From assembly GCA_943736015.1 (NCBI GenBank), contig OX031065.1:2363501-2427500 (forward strand): 64,000 bases of DNA, in the 5' to 3' direction. This DNA comes from Tridacna crocea. Lineage: Eukaryota > Mollusca > Bivalvia > Cardiida > Cardiidae. Positions 33,901 to 46,458 of this stretch are shown here, one piece after another. Below the pieces are notes generated by a model. That model worked only from the letters and a program-made list of their open reading frames with translations. It searched no databases and was not told the DNA's origin. Each line of letters opens with the position of its first letter. Within the stretch, counting starts at the first letter, position 1. A program made the translations under genes and the position numbers.

Positions 33901-34315
33901 GGCAAGAACATAAACAATACTTTCTTATCTTTTACTTTTGTCTTTCTCCTTTACTGATAATTTTTTCAGCAACCGGCCTACACCCACTCAACTCAGACAC
34001 ATTTTTCCCAAGTTTGACGAGACTATAACTATTAAATTGTTCTCTTTTGACCATTACTAAACCAAATAAGCAAGGCACTGTAATATTCGGTGGTGAGGAC
34101 TAGATGTTTGATTTGGGTCGTTGTGCCTAAGGGCATTTGCGACAGTTTCTCACAGAAATATAACTTTTGGCAGTTTAATTCGTATCAAATGGTACTCATA
34201 TAGATCTACACCCTTTTTTTCTTCTTGGGAATATCACAGCAAAGTATATTGAATTGGAGGTTTGAACAGCTATCGTGGCAGGAAAGAAGACATTTTATTG
34301 GTCAGTATTATGTTT
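33901..34315. other. Unassigned sequence
   Basis: No feature recognised. Confidence 0.4.
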
Positions 34316-34512
34316 TAACTCTTTACCAAACGATCCCGACTTTTAACCTTTGGAAAAAAAGCCTTTTGAAAACATCGCGGGAACAGGAGAAAATGCTGAT
34401 AACCGGCATTTTTTCCGTTTCCCACCTTGCTTTTTATACCCTTCCCAGATCAAATTTCAATTTTTCAGTCACATTCATTTTGTTGTCTGCAAATGCGTTC
34501 AATTTCAAAAGC
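34316..34512 (+). mobile_element. Family A MITE, copy A14, 3' truncated
   Basis: Starts TTAACTCTTTACCAAACG; palindrome arms diverged (ATCGCGGGAACAGG). The right terminus is replaced by CAAAAGCACTG. Confidence 0.75.
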
Positions 34513-34572
34513 ACTGTTGCTATAAACTACATGTGATAGAGTAGCAAATAAAAGTCGGAGTCGCACTCTGGC

Positions 34573-34728
34573 ATCTCCATGATGCCTTATACCAAGAAAT
34601 TTGTCTCCGTGATGCCTTATACCGAGCAATTTGTCTCCATGGTGCTTTATACCAAGCAATTTATCTCCATGATGCCTTATACCAAGCAATTTATCTCTAT
34701 GATGTCTTATACCAAGCAATTTATCTCA
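34573..34728 (+). repeat. 30 bp tandem repeat, five units
   Basis: Units of CTCCATGATGCCTTATACCA followed by AGCAATTTAT. A period divisible by three produces an artefactual reverse frame. Confidence 0.9.
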
Positions 34729-35122
34729 TAATTATAGATCCCTAGTATACATTTGGTCCAAAAATTGACTGTCTCAGATCTGAGGGCTCTTGGCCGTGCA
34801 GAAAATTTACAAATAGCCAAAAGCTTCGACACATTACATGTCAGCCTGATCGGATTGTACAGGCTATCAGGGGTGAACACTCCTTGGATATGCATTAAGG
34901 TCTCTTTTTACAGAGCATGGGTAAATTGGTCGAAACAAACACGCTGTGTATATTTATAGATACTTTATCATCTCATTTACCTCTGCTAACGAACAATGTT
35001 TTTTGGACGTAGCTGTCTTTGCTGGCTTTTGACCTACTTTTAGGTACTGATAACGAATGAATGAAGAGACATTTGTGATTGGTAAAAAATGTAGATGTGT
35101 TTATTCTCAGGGTCAAATGTAG
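34729..35122. other. Unassigned sequence
   Basis: No gene recognised. Its last 25 bp, CTCAGGGTCAAATGTAGA, recur at 46082-46100 on the other side of the giant foldback element. Confidence 0.4.
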
Positions 35123-35139
35123 AGACGTTTGTAGCAACC

Positions 35140-38100
35140 AGTTTTGCAATAAAAACGAGAATTGCAATAAATTATTGCAAAACTCGTTGCGATGACAGGA
35201 ACTTTATTACATTTGACTTCACAACCAGTTTTGCAATAAAAACGAGAATTGCAACAAACTCATTATAAAGACAATACTTGACCGTTTTCTAGTCAAAACC
35301 AAATTAAAATACAATCTAATGTTAAATGGGACTATGTGAGACCTAAATTAAGTTACAGAAAGTGCGCTTCAAAGACCAGTAGGAACATTTCAGGCTAAAC
35401 ACTATTAAGACTGAAATCGTTGAAAACTGTCTTAAAGTCTATTAGGTGACGTAAACAGCATGAAATTTTGATTGTTTCAGAAACAATATGTCTTAAACCA
35501 GTATTGCAGTAAATTATTGCAAATCTCGTTGCGATGACAGGAACTTTATTACATTTGACTTCACAACCAGTTTTGCAAAAAAAACGAGAATTGCAACAAA
35601 CTCATTAAATAGACCATATTCGATCGTTTTCCAGTCAAAACCAAATTCAAATACAATTTAATGTTAATTGGGACTATGTAAGACGTGAATTAAGTTACAG
35701 AAAGTGCGCTTCAAAGACCAGTAGGAACATTTCAGGCTAAACACTGTTAAGGCTGAAATCGTTGGAAACTGTCATAAAGTCTATTAGATGACGTAAACAG
35801 CATGAAATTTGGATCGTTTCAGAAACAATATGTCTTAAACAAGTATTGCAGTAAATTATTGCAAAACTCGTTGCGATGACAGAAACTTTATTACATTTGA
35901 CTTCACAACCAGTTTTGCAATAAAAACGAGAATTGCAATAAACTAATTATATAGACAATACTTGACCGTTTTCTAGTCAAAGCCAAATTAAAATACAATT
36001 TAATGTTAGATTGGACTATGTAAGGCGTGAATTAAGTTACAGAAAGTGCGCTTTAAAGACCAGTAGGAACATTTCAGGCTAAACACTATTAAAGCTGAAA
36101 TCGTTGGAAACTGTCATAAAGTCTATTAGATGACGTAAACAGGATGAAATTTGAATCATTTCAGAAACAATATGTCTTAAACCAGTATTGCAGTAAATTA
36201 TTGCAAAACTCGTTGCGATGACAGGAACTTTATTACATTTGACTTCACAACCAGTTTTGCAATAAAAACCAGAATTGCAACAAACTCATTAAATGGATCA
36301 TCTTCGATCGTTGTCCAGTCAAGACCAAATTCAAATACAATTTAATGATGAATGGGACTATGTAAGTCTTAAATTAGGTTACAGAAAGTGTGCTTCAAAG
36401 ACAAATAGGAACATTTCAGGCTAAAGACTACTAAGCCTTAAATCGTTGGAAACTGTCATAAAGTCTATTAGATGACGTAAACAGGATGAAATTTGGATCG
36501 TTTCAGAAACAATATTTCTTAAACAAGTATTGCAGTAAATTATTGCAAAACCCGTTGCGATGACAGAAACTTTATTACATTTGACTTCACAACCAGTTTT
36601 GCAATAAAAACGAGAATTGCAATAAACTAATTATATAGACAATACTTGACCGTTTTCTAGTCAAAGCCAATTTAAAATACAATTTAATGTTAGATTGGAC
36701 TATGTAAGGCGTGAATTAAGTTACAGAAAGTGCGCTTTAAAGACCAGTAGGAACATTTCAGGCAAAACACTATTAAGGCAGAAATCGTTGGAAACTGTCA
36801 TAAAGTCTTTTAGATGACGTAAACAGGATGAAATTTGGATCGTTTTAGAAACAATATGTCTTAAACCAGTATTGCAGTAAATTATTGCAAATCTCGTTGC
36901 GATGACAGGAACTTTATTACATTTGACTTCACAACCAGTTTTGCAAAAAAAACGAGAATTGCAACAAACTCATTAAATAGACCATATTCGATCGTTTTCC
37001 AGTCAAAACCAAATTCAAATACAATTTAATGTTAAATGGGACTATGTAAGACGTGAATTAAGTTACAGAAAGTGCGCTTCAAAGACCAGTAGGAACATTT
37101 CAGGCTAAACACTGTTAAGGCTGAAATCGTTGGAAACTGTCATAAAGTCTATTAGATGACGTAAACAGCATGAAATTTGGATCGTTTCAGAAACAATATG
37201 TCTTAAACAAGTATTGCAGTAAATTATTGCAAAACTCGTTGCGATGACAGAAACTTTATTACATTTGACTTCACAACCAGTTTTGCAATAAAAACGAGAA
37301 TTGCAATAAACTAATTATATAGACAATACTTGACCGTTTTCTAGTCAAAGCCAAATTAAAATACAATTTAATGTTAGATTGGACTATGTAAGGCGTGAAT
37401 TAAGTTACAGAAAGTGCGCTTTAAAGACCAGTAGGAACATTTCAGGCTAAACACTATTAAAGCTGAAATCGTTGGAAACTGTCATAAAGTCTATTAGATG
37501 ACGTAAACAGGATGAAATTTGAATCATTTCAGAAACAATATGTCTTAAACCAGTATTGCAGTAAATTATTGCAAATCTCGTTGCGATGACAGGAACTTTA
37601 TTACATTTGACTTCACAACCAGTTTTGCAATAAAAACCAGAATTGCAACAAACTCATTAAATGGATCATCTTCGATCGTTGTCCAGTCAAGACCAAATTC
37701 AAATACAATTTAATGATGAATGGGACTATGTAAGTCTTAAATTAGGTTACAGAAAGTGTGCTTCAAAGACAAATAGGAACATTTCAGGCTAAAGACTACT
37801 AAGCCTTAAATCGTTGGAAACTGTCATAAAGTCTATTAGATGACGTAAACAGGATGAAATTTGGATCGTTTCAGAAACAATATTTCTTAAACAAGTATTG
37901 CAGTAAATTATTGCAAAACCCGTTGCGATGACAGAAACTTTATTACATTTGACTTCACAACCAGTTTTGCAATAAAAACGAGAATTGCAATAAACTAATT
38001 ATATAGACAATACTTGACCGTTTTCTAGTCAAAGCCAATTTAAAATACAATTTAATGTTAGATTGGACTATGTAAGGCGTGAATTAAGTTACAGAAAGTG

Positions 38101-40915
38101 CGCTTTAAAGACCAGTAGGAACATTTCAGGCAAAACACTATTAAGGCAGAAATCGTTGGAAACTGTCATAAAGTCTTTTAGATGACGTAAACAGGATGAA
38201 ATTTGGATCGTTTTAGAAACAATATGTCTTAAACAAGTATTGCAGTAAATTATTGCAAAACTCGTTGCGATGACAGGAACTTTATTACATTTGACTTCAC
38301 AACCAGTTTTGCAATAAAAACGAGAATTACAATAAACTAATTATATAGACAATACTTGACCGTTTTCTAGTCAAAGCCAAATTAAAATAGAATTTAATGT
38401 TAAATGGGACTATGTGAGACCTAAATTAAGTTACAGAAAGGGTGCTTCAAAGACCAGTAGGAACATTTCAGGTAAAACTCTATTAAGGCTGAAATCGTTG
38501 GAAACTGTCATAAAGTCTATTAGATGACGTAAACAGGATGAAATTTGGATCGTTTCAGAAACAATATGTCTTAAACCAGTATTGCAGTAAATTATTGCAA
38601 AACTCGTTGCGATGACAGGAACTTTATTACATTTGACTTCACAACCAGTTTTGCAATAAAAACGAGAATTGCAACAAACTCATTAAATAGACCATATTCG
38701 ATCGTTTTCCAGTCAAAACCAAATTCAAATACAATTTAATGTTAAATGGGACTATGTAAGGCGTGAATTAAGTTACGGAAAGTGTGCTTCAAAGACCAGT
38801 AGGTACATTTCAGGCTAAACACTATTAAGGCTGAAATCGTTGGAAACTGTCATAAAGTCTATTAGATGACGTAAACAGCATGAAATTTGGATCGTTTCAG
38901 AAACAATTTGTCTTAAACCAGTATTGCAGTAAATTATTGCAAAACTCGTTGCTATGACAGGAACTTTATTACATATGACTTCACAACCAGTTTTGCAAAA
39001 AAAAAAAAACGAGAATTGCAACAAACTCATTATATGGACCATGTTCGATCGTTTGCCAGTCAAAACCATTTTCAAATACAATTTAATGTTAGATTGGACT
39101 ATGTAAGACCTGAATGAAGTTTCAGAAAGTGCGCTTCAGAGACCAGTAGGAACATTTCAGGCTAAACACTATTAAGGCTGAAGTCATCGGAAACTGTCAT
39201 AAAGTCTATTAGATGACGTAAACAGCATGAAATTTGGATTGTTTCAGAAACGACATGTCTTAAACCAGTATTGCAGTAAATTACTGCAAAACTCGTTGCG
39301 ATGACAGGAACTTTATTACATTTGACCTCACAACCAGTTTTGCAATAAAAACGAGAATTGCAACAAAATGATTATATGGGCCATATTCGACTGTTTTTCA
39401 GTCAAAACCAAATTCAAATACAATTTAATGTTAAATGCGACTATGTTAGACCTGAATTAAGTTACAGAAAGTGTGCTTCAAAGACCAGTAGGAACAGTTC
39501 AGGCTAAACACTATTAAGGCTGAAATCGTCGGAAACTGTCATAAAGTCTATTAGATGACGTAAACAGTATGGAATTTTGATCGTTTCAGAAACAATATGT
39601 CTTAAACCAGTATTGCAGTAAATTATTGCAAAACTCGTTGCGATGACAAGAACGTTATTACATTTGACTTCACAACCAGTTTTGCAATAAAAACGAGAAT
39701 TGCAATAAATTCATTATGTGGACCACTTTCGATCTTCTTCCGGTCAAAACGAAATTAAAATACAATTCAATGTTAAATGCAACTATGTAAGACCTCAATT
39801 AAGTTACAGAAAGTGCGTTTCAAAGACCAGTAGGAACAGTTCAGGCTAAACACTATTAAGGCTGAAATCATCGGAAACTGTCATAAAGTCTATTAGATGA
39901 CGTAAACAGCATGGAATTTTGATCGTTTCAGAAACAATATGTCTTAAACCAGTATTGCAGTAAATTATTGCAAAACTCTTTGCGATGACAGGAACTTTAA
40001 TACATTTGACTTCACAACCAGTTTTGCAATAAAAACGAGAATTGCAACAAACTCATTATATGGAGCATATTCGACCGTTTTCCAGTCAAAACCAAATTCA
40101 AATACAATTTAATGTTAAATGCGACTATGTAAGACCTGAATTAAGTTACAGAAAGTGCGCTTCAAAGACCAGTAGGAACAGTTCAGGCTAAACACTATTA
40201 AGGCTGAAATCATCGGAAACTGTCATAAAGTCTATTAGATGACGTAAACAGCATGGAATTTTGATCGTTTCAGAAACAGTATGTCTTAAACCAGTATTGT
40301 AGTAAATTATTGCAAAACTCGTTGCGATGACAGGAACTTTATTACATTTGACTTCACAACCAGTTTTGCAATAAAGACGAGAATTGCAACAAACTCATTA
40401 AATGCACCATATTCGATGGTTTTCCAGTCAAAACCAAATTCAAATACAATTTAATGTTAAATGCGACTATGTAAGACCTAAAGTAAGTTACAGAAAGTGC
40501 GCTTCAAAGACCAGTAGGAACAATTCAGGCTAAACACTATTAAGGCTGAAATCATCGGAAACTGTCATAAAGTCTATTAGATGACGTAAACAGCATGGAA
40601 TTTTGATCGTTTCAGAAACAATATGTCTTAAACCAGTATTGCAATGAATTATTGCAAAACTCGTTGCGATGACAGGAACTTTATTACATTTGACTTCACA
40701 ACCAGTTTTGCAATAAAAACGAGAATTGCAATAAACTGATTATATGGACCATATTTGATCGTTTTCTTGTCAAAACTGAATTAAAATACAATTTAATGTT
40801 AAATGGGACTATGTAAGACCTGAATTAAGTTACAGAAAGTGTGCATCAAAGACCAGTAGGAACATTTCAGGCTAAACACTATTAAGGCTTAAATCATTTG
40901 GAACTGTAATAAAGT
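35140..40915 (+). repeat. Left-arm array: ~342 bp monomers, about 17
   Basis: The landmark GTTTTGCAATAAAAACGAG occurs at about 35228, 35570, 35911, 36253, 36596, 36938, 37280, 37621, 37966, 38308, 38650, 38991, 39338, 39680, 40021, 40363 and 40704. A four-monomer higher-order unit of about 1368 bp is present twice (35570-36937 and 36938-38306): each variant monomer recurs four positions later, for example the ATGGATCATCTTCGATCG variant at 36293 and 37661. Confidence 0.92.
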
Positions 40916-40977
40916 CTATTGCCTAACGTAAACAGCATATTAGAAAAACAAAAAGATAGAGAGAAAAAGAAGAAAGA

Positions 40978-41060
40978 AATGCACTCCATGGGATTCGAAC
41001 CCATGGCCTCGAGCGCAGATATTACAGAACTGGCGCTCTACCGACTGCGCTTCAGGGCAG
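40978..41060 (-). mobile_element. tRNA-Tyr-like SINE head / tRNA relic
   Basis: Minus strand: A-box region AGTCGGTAGAGCGC, loop CTGTAAT giving anticodon GTA (Tyr), B box GGTTCGAATCC with a good T stem (CCATGGG / CCCATGG). The first seven bases do not pair with the last seven, so a working tRNA is unlikely. It lies at the inner end of the left arm. The inverted counterpart at 43305-43335 keeps only the first part, so half was lost in the right arm. Confidence 0.6.
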
Positions 41061-41436
41061 TCATGACCGTTACGGTACCAGTAATATATAAAGTCTTACA
41101 GATGTCTCCAAGGTTTGTAAAATGCCCCCTTGGTGTAAGACAATGCCATAACGTGCACAGGAGGTGAAAGTAGACACAAAGACAAGTTTGTAAAATGCCA
41201 CCTACGCGTAAGACAATGCGATAACGTGCACAGGAGGTGAATTAGACACAAAGACAAGACAAAATATCAGTCATTGATCAATAACACGATCAGTGATAAA
41301 TGATTTGATTTTTGTATGATAGATAAACAGCTGTAGGTAGCATTTCCTTCGTTTGGGTATTTATTGAGGAACTATACTACTCAACTTTTGCTAAGCATCA
41401 GAAGTTTTTTTTTAATATACTATTACATAATTTGCG
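41061..41436. repeat. Inner inverted segment of the giant foldback, left side
   Basis: Contains a ~65 bp tandem pair (GACAATGC...ACGTGCACAGGAGGTGA, at about 41130 and 41210) and the stretch ending at 41420. The inverse lies at 42976-43300, where CTTCTGATGCTTAGC begins it. Confidence 0.8.
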
Positions 41437-41745
41437 GTCGAGAAGACCTTGCATACGTATCACCTTGAGGCAACGACATCGCCAGGCGAATGGACCAGGG
41501 AGCATGCACGGTGGACTACGCAACACTGGAGACATGTTCTGTTTACTGATGAGTCCAGATTCTGCCTAGACTTTACCGATAGGCGTGCTTGAATCTGGAG
41601 AAGACGAGGGGAACGGTTTCTTGCTGCAAATGTTGCTGAGCCTGACCCTGGGTCATACTGCGGTATACGTCTAGTCATGCATTGATCTGATGCATATTGC
41701 TCTACCAGGTACAACCGAGGGATTCAATGGCTCCGAATGACCTTG
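41437..41745 (+). pseudogene. Tc1/mariner transposase fragment
   Basis: In the frame of 41488 the translation reads EWTREHARWTTQHWRHV, then LFTDESRF, a diverged C-L-D-F-T-D-R-R stretch and WRRRGERF. FTDESRF (about 41533-41553) holds the second catalytic Asp of Tc1-like DDE transposases, and the WRRRGERF block is typical just after it. Stops interrupt the frame (TGA at about 41590 and 41684), and both the N-terminal DNA-binding domain and the third acid are missing. An old insertion in the spacer of the giant foldback. The reverse-strand frame here is a shadow. Confidence 0.8.
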
Positions 41746-41844
41746 TCTGTATTAAGGGGGTCGCGATTAGAAGTAATTTTAGTCAGATGATCAATGTTGC
41801 CGGAATAACCTACTACACTTGCATCTTAGCTATTGACATACGTA

Positions 41845-41947
41845 GTCTTTTAAGGGAACACCATCAAAAAAGATTTTTTTTTTTATTTTTTTTTTCATAT
41901 AAATTTCAGTAATAAATATGAGATATGAAAAATCTAAATAGTCACCT
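41845..41947 (+). mobile_element. Kolobok-like MITE, right-end fragment
   Basis: TACGTAGTCTTTTAAGGGAACACC to TCACCT followed by TTAA (41948-41951) matches the last part of 17548-18088. The left end is missing. Confidence 0.7.
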
Positions 41948-41954
41948 TTAAGAC

Positions 41955-42850
41955 ATATTGTTTTTGAAAAAGTCAAAATTCAAAGTTGCTTACGCTTTTT
42001 AATCGACTTTATGACAGTTTCCAATGATTTAAGCGTTGATAGTGTTTAGCCTGAAATGTTCCAATTGATCTTTGAAGCACACTTTCTGTAAGTTAATTTA
42101 GGTTTTACATAATCCCATTTAACATTAAATTGTATTTTAATTTGGTTTTGACCAGAAACGATCGAATATGGTCCATGTGATGAGTTTATTGCAATTCTCG
42201 TTTTTCTTGCAAAAATGGTTGTGAGGTCAAATGTAATAATTTTTTTGTAATCGCAACGAGTTTTGCAATAATGTATTGCAATACTGGTTTAAGAAATGTT
42301 GTTGCTAAAACAGTCGAAATTTCAATGTTGTAAACGGTACGAATGATTTGAGCATTAATAGTCTTTAACCTGAAATGTTCGAAGTGGTCTTTGAAGCCCA
42401 CATTCTGTAACTTAATTTACGTCTAACATAATCTCTTTTAAAAGACATTTGTACTGTAGTTTGATTTTTATTGGAAAACCATCGAATATGGTCCATGTAA
42501 TGATTTTACTGCAATTCTCATTTTTATTGCAAAACTGTTTGTGAAGTCAAATATAATAAATTCTCTATCATTGCAACAAGTTTTGCAATAAATTTTACTC
42601 AATCTTCTTTACGTTATCTAATCGACTTTATAAGAGTTTCCAATGATTTAATAGTAAATAGTGTTTAGCCTTTAGATCGAATTGGTCTTTGAAGCACACA
42701 TACGGTAACTTAATATAGGTCTTATATAATCCCGTTTAACATTAAAAGCACTTTAATTTGGTTTTGGTTAGAAAACAATCGAATATGGTCCATATGATGA
42801 GTTTATTGCAATTCTCGTTTTTATTGCAAAACTGGTTGTGAAGTCAAATG
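41955..42850 (-). repeat. Diverged monomers of the 342 bp repeat
   Basis: Three degraded inverted monomers (landmark TTGCAATTCTCGTTTTT at about 42190, 42512 and 42810) with indels and spacing under 342 bp. They are more decayed than either main arm, so they are the oldest monomers or an abandoned arm end. Confidence 0.75.
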
Positions 42851-43345
42851 GACGAGTTGTAACGGATTAGTCGACACGGATTCATGTCGGGGGACTTTCT
42901 CAAAACATTGCTGAATCATAATTTTCAAAAATTGGAAAGAAATCTGTTTTATACTTGTAATAATATAAAAAAAAAAAACTTCTGATGCTTAGCAAAAGTT
43001 GAGTAGTATAGTTCCTCAATAAATACCCAAACGAAGGAAATGCTACCTACAGCTGTTTATCTATCATACAAAAATCAAATCATTTATCACTGATCGTGTT
43101 ATTGATCAATGACTGATATTTTGTCTTGTCTTTGTGTCTAATTCACCTCCTGTGCACGTTATCGCATTGACTTACGCGTAGGTGGCACTTTACAAACTTG
43201 TCTTTGTGTCTACTTACACCTCCTGTGCACGTTAGGGGGCATTTTACAAACCTTCGGAGACATCTGTAAGACTTTATATATTACTGGTACCGTTACGTGC
43301 CTGACTGCCCTGAAGCACAGTCGGTAGAGCGCAAGTTCCTAATAT
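42851..43345. repeat. Inner inverted segment, right side, with short unique stretch
   Basis: 42851-42964 is unassigned. From 42976 the sequence is the reverse complement of about 41420-40915, with small deletions around the tRNA-like relic. Confidence 0.75.
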
Positions 43346-46059
43346 GCTGTTTACGTTAGGTAATAGACTTTATGACAGTTCCCAATGATTTAAGCCTTAA
43401 AAGTGTTTAGCCTGAAATGTTCCTATTGGCCTTTGAAGCACACTTTCTGTAACTAAATTTAGGTCTTACATAGTCGCATTTAACATTAAATTCTATTTGA
43501 ATTTGGTTTTGACTAAAAAACAATCAAACATGGTCCATATAATGAGTTTGTTGCAATTCTCATTTTTATTGCAAAACTGGTTGTGAAGTCAAATGTAATA
43601 AAGTTCCTATCATCGCAACGAGCTTTGCAATAATTTACTGCAATACTGGTTTAAGACATATTGTTTCTGAAACGATCAAAATTCCATGCTGTTTACGTCA
43701 TCTAATAGACTTTATGACAGTTTCCGATGGTTTCAGCCTTAATAGTGTTTACCCTGAAATGTTCCAATTGGTCTTTGAAACGCACTTTCTGTAACTTAAT
43801 TCAGGTCTTACATAGTCCCATTTAACATTAAATTGTATTTGAATTTGGTTTTGACCGGAAAACGATCGAATATGGTCCACATAATGAGTTTGTTGCAATT
43901 CTCGTCTTTATTGCAAAACTGGTTGTGAAGTCAAATGTAATAAAGTTCCTGTCATCGCAACGAGTTTTGCAATAATTTACTGCAATACTGGTTTAAGACA
44001 TATTGTTTCTGGAACGATCAAAATTCCATGCTGTTTACGTCATCTAATAGACTTTATGACAGTTTCCGATGATTTCAGCCTTAATAGTGTTTACCCTGAA
44101 ATGTTCCTACTGGTCTTTGAAGCGCACTTTCTGTAACTTAATTTAGGTCTTACATAGTCCCATTTAACATTAAATGCTATTTGAATTTGGTTTTGACCGG
44201 AAAACGATGGAATATGGTCCACATAATGAGTTTGTTGCAATTCTCGTTTTTATTGCAAAACTGGTTGTGAAGTCAAATGTAATAAAGTTCCTGTCATCGC
44301 AACGAGTTTTGCAATAATTTACTGCAATACTGGTTTAAGACATATTGTTTCTGAAACGATCAAAATTCCATGCTGTTTACGTCATCTAATAGACTTTATG
44401 ACAGTTTCCGATGATTTCAGCCTTAAAAGTGTTTACCCTGAAATGTTCCTACTGGTCTTTGAAGCGCACTTTCTGTAACTTAATTCAGGTCTTACATAGT
44501 CCCATTTAACATTAAATTCTATTTGAATTTGGTTTTGACCGGAAAACGATCGAATATGGTCCACATAATGAGTTTGTTGCAATTCTCGTTTTTATTGCAA
44601 AACTGGTTGTGAAGTCAAATGTAATAAAGTTCCTGTCATCGCAACGAGTTTTGCAATAATTTACTGCAATACTGGTTTAAGACATATTGTTTCTGAAACG
44701 ATCAAAATTCCATGCTGTTTACGTCATCTAATAGACTTTATGACAGTTTCCGATGATTTCAGCCTTAATAGTGTTTACCCTGAAATGTTCCTACTGGTCT
44801 TTGAAGCGCACTTTCTGTAACTTAATTCACGTCTTACATAGTCCCATTTAACATTAAATTCTATTTGAATTTGGTTTTGACCGGAAAACGATCGAATATG
44901 GTCCACATAATGAGTTTGTTGCAATTCTCGTTTTTATTGCAAAACTGGTTGTGAAGTCAAATGTAATAAAGTTCCTGTCATCGCAACGCGTTTTGCAATA
45001 ATTTACTGCAATACTGGTTTAAGACATACTGTTTCTGAAACGATCAAATTCCATGCTGTTTACGTCATCTAATAGACCTTATGACAGTTTCCGATGGTTT
45101 CAGCCTTAATAGTGTTTACCCTGAAATGTTCCTACTGGTCTTTGAAGCGCACTTTCTGTTACTTAATTCAGGTCTTACATAGTCGCATTTAACATTAAAT
45201 TGTATTTGAATTTGGTTTTGACCGGAAAACGATCGAGTATGGTCCACATAATGAGTTTGTTGCAATTCTCGTTTTTATTGCAAAACTGGTTGTGAAGTCA
45301 AATGTAATAAAGTTCCTGTCATCGCAACGAGTTTTGCAATAATTTACTGCAATACTGGTTTAAGACATATTGTTTCTGAAACGATCAAAATTCCATGCTG
45401 TTTACGTCATCTAATAGACTTTATGACAGTTTCCGATGATTTCAGCCTTAATAGTGTTTACCCTGAAATGTTCCTACTGGTCTTTGAAGCGCACTTTCTG
45501 TAACTTAATTCACGTCTTACATAGTCCCATTTAACATTAAATTCTATTTGAATTTGGTTTTGACCGGAAAACGATCGAATATGGTCCACATAATGAGTTT
45601 GTTGCAATTCTCGTTTTTATTGCAAAACTGGTTGTGAAGTCAAATGTAATAAAGTTCCTGTCATCGCAACGCGTTTTGCAATAATTTACTGCAATACTGG
45701 TTTAAGACATACTGTTTCTGAAACGATCAAATTCCATGCTGTTTACGTCATCTAATAGACCTTATGACAGTTTCCGATGGTTTCAGCCTTAATAGTGTTT
45801 ACCCTGAAATGTTCCTACTGGTCTTTGAAGCGCACTTTCTGTTACTTAATTCAGGTCTTACATAGTCGCATTTAACATTAAATTGTATTTGAATTTGGTT
45901 TTGACCGGAAAACGATCGAGTATGGTCCACATAATGAGTTTGTTGCAATTCTCGTTTTTATTGCAAAACTGGTTGTGAAGTCAAATGTAATAAAGTTCCT
46001 GTCATCGCAACGAGTTTTGCAATAATTTATTGCAATTCTCGTTTTTTTGCAAAACTGGT
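43346..46059 (-). repeat. Right-arm array: ~341 bp monomers, about 8
   Basis: Inverted relative to the left arm, with TTGCAATTCTCGTTTTTATTGC at about 341 bp spacing (43552 to 45948). A two-monomer higher-order unit of about 683 bp is present twice (44640-45320 and 45320-46000), marked by the shared variants CGCAACGCGTTTTGC and AATAGACCTTATGAC. Confidence 0.9.
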
Positions 46060-46073
46060 TGCTACAGACGTTT

Positions 46074-46458
46074 ATTCTAGATTCTCAGGGTCAAATGTAG
46101 ACACGTTTCTACCAGGAACCCCTGCCTATTTGCTTGCAAATTAATACCGCACGTCTTTTTGAAAGATATTTCTTATTTTACTTCAAATAGACAATAAGCT
46201 CTCAAGATAAACTCTAATAATTTTATCTTACGTCAAATAAATGTGAGCAGCGATGAAAACAAGAGGCTTCATATAAAATTAGTTTCAGTTGTAGAAGTAC
46301 AGAGTAATCACCTAGTTTAGGTATATGATATACATGTACTATATTGGTGCACAGCCTTAAATGGTGCAAAAGGTAAAGAAATATTGTGAATAAGTTTTAA
46401 ATGAAGTTGAACGTGGCAACCTCTGCAAATTTTTGATATCCAGTATATCATAATTATA
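46074..46458. other. Unassigned sequence
   Basis: Begins with TTATTCTAGATTCTCAGGGTC, an echo of the left flank of the giant foldback, so the target was itself a short tandem duplication. Nothing else recognised. Confidence 0.4.

Larger units (their letters stand above)
35131..46065. mobile_element. Giant foldback element with satellite-like arms (10.9 kb)
   Basis: The tips GTAGCAACCAGTTTTGCAA and TTGCAAAACTGGTTGCTAC are exact inverses. AGACGTTT stands directly outside both (35123-35130 and 46066-46073), an 8 bp target duplication. The left arm is an array of ~342 bp monomers; the right arm has the same monomers inverted. Inner arm segments 40915-41420 and 42965-43350 are also inverted copies. 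The architecture resembles Drosophila FB and Galileo elements; an 8 bp duplication would suit P or hAT groups. No transposase of its own is recognisable. Confidence 0.85.

Noticed and set aside
41460-41714. 84-codon reverse-strand ORF
   Set aside because: Shadow of the Tc1/mariner fragment read on the plus strand.
35140-46065. CRISPR-like regularly spaced repeats
   Set aside because: Monomers are ~342 bp with no unique spacers and occur in inverted arms in a eukaryotic sequence; it is a foldback/satellite structure.
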